Made by a program: the position numbers and the translations under genes. From Emticicia sp. C21 (GTDB lineage: Bacteria; Bacteroidota; Bacteroidia; Cytophagales; Spirosomataceae): DNA of 64,000 nt. Numbering within the stretch: the stretch's first letter is position 1; each line of letters begins with the position of its first letter. Below are positions 59,411-64,000 of the stretch, piece after piece. The stretch spans positions 496,001 to 560,000 of the forward strand of contig NZ_QVMT01000003.1 in NCBI RefSeq assembly GCF_003418935.1. Reading direction: 5' to 3'. The notes under the pieces were generated by a model that worked only from the letters and a program-made list of their open reading frames with translations, was not told the origin of the DNA and did not search any database.

Positions 59411-59510
59411 TTCACTTCACCCCTGACCCCTCTCATTTTTGAGGAGAGGGGGGTAAAAATTTCTCTCATTTGAGGAGATTTAGAGTAGATGCTGTGCGGG
59501 GTGAAGCGAA
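59411..59510. repeat. Inverted-repeat insertion (TTCACTTCACCCC / GGGGTGAAGCGAA)
   Basis: About 100 bp with 13-bp outer arms and an inner hairpin CCCCTCTC/GAGAGGGG. It appears to interrupt a run of the ~112-bp repeats, because GTTTCTATGGACGGAACC and a T-run resume just after it. Confidence 0.6.
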
Positions 59511-59829
59511 AGTTTAGATAAAAACGCCCAAAAAACATGTTTCTATGGACGGAACCTTTTTTTTATAGTTGCAGGTCTTTAATGGTATCCGGAACGATAA
59601 AAAAACAACTTTATTTTTCCGGTATTATTTTGCTGAAATTTAGTTATATTTGACTAATTAATCACCAACGCATGCTTACCATGAAAAAACACCCGTTCAT
59701 CTTAGAAAATACTGCTTCAGGCTTTTTTTAACATGAGCCAATAGACAAGTATTTATATCCTTACAGCAAACTCCGGTAGGCCGGAAAAATCTTTATTTAG
59801 AATCAATTCCATCTAACAATTTCTTATTT

Positions 59830-60963
59830 ATGAAAAAACATCTCCTTATTTTGGGCCTCATGGCAGGCTCTATTCAGTTTACCTATGCACAATCGGCTAC
59901 GGTTACGCCACATACATCTGATTTTTTTAACCATACTTCGGAGGAAGATGCTTATGCCCTGAAAGGGACTGTGACGAATTATGTAGGTGGTGCTAATGCC
60001 AAGGGAGTTTGGGGGCATAGTATTGCTTTCAGTACTTTGAGTGCAGGCGTATATGGCTCACACGTTTCGGGTGGAATAGGGGTAAAAGGTGAAGCACCTT
60101 ATGGTAGTGGAGTATACGGGTTGACTTCCACCGGGATTGCTGTTTCGGCGAATGCCATTGGGGGTGGGGTAGGGCTTATTAGTACAGCAGCAGGTAATAA
60201 TGCTGCAAGATTTCAGATAACTAATCCAGATAATGGATATACTGCGGTTGAAATCACTACTCAGGGCAATGGAACTGGTATAGAAACAACTGTATATGGC
60301 AATGGGGCTGGTGCCTTTTTCAGAAATGTAAATCCTAACGGAAATGGTGCCGGACTGGTTGTACAGAAAACCAAGCCTTATATTATTAACTATACACAAA
60401 ACCCCAACGCAGACCTGGAAGTGAGGCATCCGACGGGTTATTTTGGCATGACAGGTGTGAGAATCCTGAATACAGATACGAACCTCAATAGTTGGACTCT
60501 CTATACTAATAATGACGACGGTGCTTTATTTTTATATGCCAAAGGCGAAAAGAGAGGGAGTTTTAATGCTACCACAGGTGCTTACACAGCCACATCTGAT
60601 GTTCGTTTGAAAAAGAATATGAGCAACTATGCGAGTATTTTAAAGAACATTATGAAAATGGATGTAATGACGTATCAGTTGCTAAATTCGGACAAAACGG
60701 AGGTTGGTCTGATGGCTCAACAGACGATGAAGTATTTCCCGGAAGTGGTTTATGACAATAGGAATGAGCGCGGAGAACAGTATTACAGCATGGATTACTC
60801 ACGGATTGGGGTGTTAGCTATCAAAGCTGTACAAGAGCAACAAATGATTATTCAGAAACAGCAGAAGGAAATTAACACATTGAAGGAGCAGGTAAAAGAG
60901 ATTGATGCTTTAAAAAGTGAAATGGAGGAACTGAAAAAATTGATAAAGTCGGCGAGAAGATAA
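59830..60963 (+). CDS. Secreted protein ending in an S74-like intramolecular chaperone domain
   Basis: This 377-residue protein starts MKKHLLILGLMAGSIQFTYAQ (signal peptide). A Gly-rich beta region (about 30-250: GVWGHSIAFSTLSAGVYGSHVSGGIGVKGEAPYGSGVYG) follows. It ends with SDVRLKKNMSNYASILKNIMKMDVMTYQL..., EVGLMAQQTMKYFPEVV... and a final coiled coil. That ending is the Peptidase S74 (endosialidase-type) chaperone: SDVRLKKN...GLIAQEV...YSRL. In phage fibres it trimerises the beta-helix and may cleave itself. On a signal-peptide protein it suggests an exported trimeric fibre. The Ser of SDVR is the usual cleavage position. Confidence 0.85.
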   Translation: MKKHLLILGLMAGSIQFTYAQSATVTPHTSDFFNHTSEEDAYALKGTVTNYVGGANAKGVWGHSIAFSTLSAGVYGSHVSGGIGVKGEAPYGSGVYGLTSTGIAVSANAIGGGVGLISTAAGNNAARFQITNPDNGYTAVEITTQGNGTGIETTVYGNGAGAFFRNVNPNGNGAGLVVQKTKPYIINYTQNPNADLEVRHPTGYFGMTGVRILNTDTNLNSWTLYTNNDDGALFLYAKGEKRGSFNATTGAYTATSDVRLKKNMSNYASILKNIMKMDVMTYQLLNSDKTEVGLMAQQTMKYFPEVVYDNRNERGEQYYSMDYSRIGVLAIKAVQEQQMIIQKQQKEINTLKEQVKEIDALKSEMEELKKLIKSARR

Positions 60964-61083
60964 GTAGTTGGAATAATAGAGATATGTTGGAAAGCTCCGC
61001 GAGGGGCTTTCTATATTCCCATCCATAGTAAGTAAATAATGAGGGTTTTGTCTGGCTAATATTTGTAATAGCAGATTTCTGAA

Positions 61084-61329
61084 TCATGCCTCAAAGCTGT
61101 GCTTTTTTGTGTCTTTGCTAAAAACCACCAAAACAAAACCCGTGGCAATGAGTAAGCCTGAGATAGTAAGGCGTTTCTTTTGCCTTTGTATATAATCTGT
61201 CTGGGTTTCGTGGCCGGGTATGGCATAATATCTTCTCGGAAAAGGAGTATCAAAGGCCATGCCTACAATTATGGAATAAAATACGTGGAGTAACCCCAGA
61301 ATGAGTACGCTCAGTCCAAAAGTTTTCAT
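61084..61329 (-). CDS. Small two-helix membrane protein, unknown
   Basis: This 81-residue protein has hydrophobic helices at about residues 5-24 and 55-70, separated by a charged loop (RRYYAIPGHETQTDYIQRQKKR). No family is recognised. It converges with the S74 gene and lies upstream of the long non-coding gap before the kinase. Confidence 0.5.
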   Translation of the reverse strand: MKTFGLSVLILGLLHVFYSIIVGMAFDTPFPRRYYAIPGHETQTDYIQRQKKRLTISGLLIATGFVLVVFSKDTKKHSFEA

Positions 61330-61729
61330 TGTGTAGTTTTTTTATAAGGGATAAATATAGGTATTTTCTGAGAAATAAAAGAGAAGTGCGGTTTTGATTT
61401 TGAGGGGGATTGAATAGATTTGGAGGTTGGCAAACATTAATCAAATAAAACACAAATTGATTTACTCTAAGGTACCTTTTAGGGAATGTGGCTGCATATG
61501 CAGTTTTTTGTTGATTCTTATTAAATCGATAAACAACTTGGCAGTTTGTCTGTTTTGATTTTAAGTATAATTTGCTACTTTTGTTTAACATTATTTTTGC
61601 TAAAATCACATTTGCCTAAACAACGCTATCTTCTTAAGCTGTAAAAAAACATTGAGGTGCTTACTTATCTGTATGTAGATAGGGAATGCAGCTTAATTGT
61701 TTAGTATACATTGAAAAAAAGATAAACGC
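61330..61729. other. Non-coding gap upstream of the sensor kinase gene
   Basis: This 400-bp AT-rich gap must contain the kinase promoter and that of the divergent small gene. I see no clear operator or hairpin beyond a short A/T-rich stretch. Confidence 0.5.
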
Positions 61730-64000
61730 ATGAAGTCTAAAACCACAACAAGTATTACTGCTACTGAATTTATAATGGGCGGGGGTGAAATGGGTGAACT
61801 AACCCGCCAGAAAGATTGGAGCCAAACCGAAGTCGGGAGTCCTGAAAACTGGCCGGCGGGTTTAAAAACAATCGTCAATTTTCTGCTTAATTCCAAGTTT
61901 CCGATGTTTTTATGGTGGGGGCCCGGTTTAACCTGTTTTTATAACGATGCCTATCGGCCCAGTTTGGGTAATGACGGGAAGCATCCGCATATTTTAGGCA
62001 TGAAAGCGCAGGAAGCCTGGCCAGAAATATGGGATATTATTAAACCTCTAATTGATCAGGTATTAGCCACTGGAGAAGCTACCTGGAGTGAGAATCAACT
62101 AGTGCCTATTTATAGAAATGGAGGTATTGAAGATGTCTACTGGACTTACAGTTATAGCCCTGTCAACGACGATTTTAATAAGCCTACTGGTGTATTTGTT
62201 ACCTGCGTAGAAACTACACAGCAAGTGGAAACCCTAAAAAAGATTGAGGTACGTGAAGAGCAGCTGCAGTTTACGATTGATGCAGCCAAATTAGGTACGT
62301 GGGATCTGAATCCTGTTACTAATAAATTCTCAGGTAACGATCGTCTGAAAAACTGGTTTGCTCTTCCGCTTGAAGAAGATATAGACCTACCCCTAGCTTT
62401 AAGCAGAATTATTGAAAAAGACCGACAAAAAGTGACGGAGGCTATACAGTCAGCCATGCAATATGAGTCTGGTGGTAATTATGATACTGAATATACGATT
62501 CATAATCCAATTACCAATCAGGAAATAACGGTATTGGCAAAGGGTAAAGCTTTGTTCGACGAGAATCAGGTGGCTTATCGTTTTAGTGGTACACTGCAGG
62601 ATATTACTCCACAGGTGAATACCGTAAAAAAACTTCGTGAAAATGAGGAGCGCCTGTCTATCGTGATTGAAGCCAGTGAACTGGGTACCTGGGAACTGAA
62701 CCTGCTAAACAATGAACTTCATTATGGCGGGCGATATCTGGAAATTTTTGGCCATCAGGAAGATGCTCCGGTAAGTTATCAGTATCTCAGTCAGCAAATT
62801 CATCCTGACGATGAGATAATACGATTGAATGCTTTTAACAGATCGCTTAAAACCGGTACGCTCCATTTCAGAAGTCGTATTATCTGGGATGACCAGTCGA
62901 TACATTGGGTAGAAGTGAAAGGGACGGTATCATATGATGAAGCCTATACGCCTGTCAGGGTGGTTGGTACCATACAGGATATCACCGAAGAACAGAATTA
63001 CCAGCAGGCATTGCGCGAAAGTGAGCAGAAATTCAGACTACTGGCTGATTCAATGCCGCAATTTGTCTGGACGAGCGATCCGCAGGGAAATCTTAACTAT
63101 TATAATCAGTCGATTTTTAATTATTCGGGTATTCCACCTGAAAAAGTGAGAATGGATAAGTGGCTTGATCTGGTGCATCCTGATGATAGAGAAGAGAATC
63201 TGCGAAGATGGATGGAGGCTATCAACACAGGGCAGGAATATGCTTTTGAACATCGTTTTCTTAATAAAGACGGCAATTATTACTGGCATCTGAGCCGGGC
63301 TATTCCGCAGAAAGATGCCAAGGGAAATATCCAGATGTGGGTAGGCACCAGCGCCGATATTCATGCCCAGAAAGCAAATACCTCTAAACTGGAAAAGAAC
63401 GTGCAGGAGCAGATTAAAGAGCTGAAACGCCTGAATGAAGCCCTGAAAAAGAGCGAAGAACGCTATCACCAGATGGTAGAAGAGGTACAGGACTATGCGA
63501 TTTTTTCGCTGAATGAACTAGGGATCGTTGAAAACTGGAACAAGGGTGCTGAGAATATCAAAGGCTATACTTCACAGGAAATTGTAGGCAGGAATTTCTC
63601 AACTTTCTATCCGGAACAAGATCGGTTGGGGCAGTTACCTGAGCAATTGCTGGAACTGGCAAGATTATCCGGCAGAGCCAGTCATGAGGGTTGGCGGGTG
63701 CGCAAAAACGGAGAGTTATTCTGGGCCAATGTGGTGATTACGGCCATACATAATGACCAGAACGAGGTGATTGGTTTCTCGAAAGTGACACACGACCTGA
63801 CCGATAAAAAAGCTGCCGAAGACCGTATAAAAGCTAATGCTCAGCAATTGGAAGACAAAAACAGGGAGCTTGAACGAATGAATACCGAGCTACAATCGTT
63901 TGCCTATGTGTCGAGCCACGATTTGCAGGAGCCTCTCAGAAAAATAAAGACTTTTTCGGGACGACTACTGGATAAAGAGAAAGAGAATTTGTCGGATAGC
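61730..64000 (+). CDS. Multi-PAS sensor histidine kinase (partial, C-terminus outside window)
   Basis: I translated this by hand from ATG 61730; 757 codons are open to the window edge. The N-terminal sensor domain (to about 165: VGSPENWPAGLKTIVNFLLNSKFPMFLWWG) is of the PAS/GAF-like kind seen in cytoplasmic Bacteroidota kinases. About four PAS domains follow, ending in phrases such as VRVVGTIQDITEEQ, IQMWVGTSADIHAQK and VIGFSKVTHDLTDKK. A coiled-coil linker then leads to the HisKA H-box FAYVSSHDLQEPLRKI, with His near residue 730. No transmembrane helix is visible. The ATPase domain and any receiver domain lie beyond the edge. It is a cytoplasmic or membrane-attached stress or light/redox sensor; the signal is unknown. 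Confidence 0.9.
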   Translation, partial: MKSKTTTSITATEFIMGGGEMGELTRQKDWSQTEVGSPENWPAGLKTIVNFLLNSKFPMFLWWGPGLTCFYNDAYRPSLGNDGKHPHILGMKAQEAWPEIWDIIKPLIDQVLATGEATWSENQLVPIYRNGGIEDVYWTYSYSPVNDDFNKPTGVFVTCVETTQQVETLKKIEVREEQLQFTIDAAKLGTWDLNPVTNKFSGNDRLKNWFALPLEEDIDLPLALSRIIEKDRQKVTEAIQSAMQYESGGNYDTEYTIHNPITNQEITVLAKGKALFDENQVAYRFSGTLQDITPQVNTVKKLRENEERLSIVIEASELGTWELNLLNNELHYGGRYLEIFGHQEDAPVSYQYLSQQIHPDDEIIRLNAFNRSLKTGTLHFRSRIIWDDQSIHWVEVKGTVSYDEAYTPVRVVGTIQDITEEQNYQQALRESEQKFRLLADSMPQFVWTSDPQGNLNYYNQSIFNYSGIPPEKVRMDKWLDLVHPDDREENLRRWMEAINTGQEYAFEHRFLNKDGNYYWHLSRAIPQKDAKGNIQMWVGTSADIHAQKANTSKLEKNVQEQIKELKRLNEALKKSEERYHQMVEEVQDYAIFSLNELGIVENWNKGAENIKGYTSQEIVGRNFSTFYPEQDRLGQLPEQLLELARLSGRASHEGWRVRKNGELFWANVVITAIHNDQNEVIGFSKVTHDLTDKKAAEDRIKANAQQLEDKNRELERMNTELQSFAYVSSHDLQEPLRKIKTFSGRLLDKEKENLSDS

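Larger units (their letters stand above)
58877..59829. other. Repeat-rich gap without intact genes
   Basis: This 953-bp gap carries a decayed XRE fragment, a terminator, a hairpin element, one copy of the ~112-bp repeat and an inverted-repeat insertion. These largely mirror the order at 54.6-55.5 kb. The last ~250 bp lead into the promoter of the next gene. No intact frame is convincing. Confidence 0.6.

Noticed and set aside
1-64000. tRNA, rRNA or insertion-sequence transposase genes
   Set aside because: I looked for tRNA-like cloverleaf ends and transposase motifs on both strands and saw none; a covariance-model scan would be needed to be sure for tRNAs.

Overview
The window looks like a Bacteroidota chromosome, most likely order Cytophagales. 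Supporting signs are secreted Ig-like and beta-propeller proteins, a shared C-terminal module in several secreted proteins, TAnnTTTG-like promoter elements without clear Shine-Dalgarno sites, and HxlR/DoxX and MacAB-TolC-like gene sets. Genus cannot be fixed from the sequence alone. No rRNA, tRNA, CRISPR array, integrase or transposase gene was recognised.

Layout. (1) 1-5.65 kb, minus strand: an efflux operon made of membrane-fusion protein, TolC-type outer-membrane protein, ABC ATPase and two FtsX/MacB-type permeases, the last cut by the window edge. (2) 6-21.2 kb: a VanZ-like protein, a cytoplasmic LRR protein, then large surface or secreted proteins (Ig-like repeats, plant-type LRR, SBBP-repeat propellers, an ELWxTDGT-repeat protein). 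One SBBP gene is broken by a 59-bp tandem duplication. (3) 21.4-22.3 kb: a divergent HxlR regulator and DoxX pair around a GGATAG palindrome array.

(4) 22.3-51.7 kb: a prophage of siphophage type. An S24-like repressor and TTGTACAA operators head a rightward early module with a small regulator, a replication initiator and a DnaC-like ATPase. The leftward late module starts at 51.4 kb with prohead protease and HK97 capsid. It continues through head-tail connector, head closure, tail terminator, tail tube, frameshifted tail chaperone, tape measure, tail hub and fibres to lysozyme, holin and a spanin-like protein. The two modules converge on a bidirectional terminator near 27.53 kb. Terminase, portal and integrase are not found, so the prophage looks incomplete or split.

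(5) 51.8-59.6 kb: an AT-rich accessory strip with a tandem dual-HNH protein, an Imm30-like immunity protein, three decayed XRE-regulator fragments, duplicated hairpin blocks, a ~112-bp tandem repeat and a fourth SBBP protein. (6) 57.5-61 kb: two secreted proteins built from phage-tail-fibre-like modules, one ending in an S74 chaperone-like domain. (7) 61.7 kb to the end: a multi-PAS sensor histidine kinase, cut by the window edge.

A notable cross-cutting element is a family of degenerate 8-bp tandem repeats (TKAGTGAW). They are usually arranged as inverted arms and sit between genes of both the efflux operon and the prophage.
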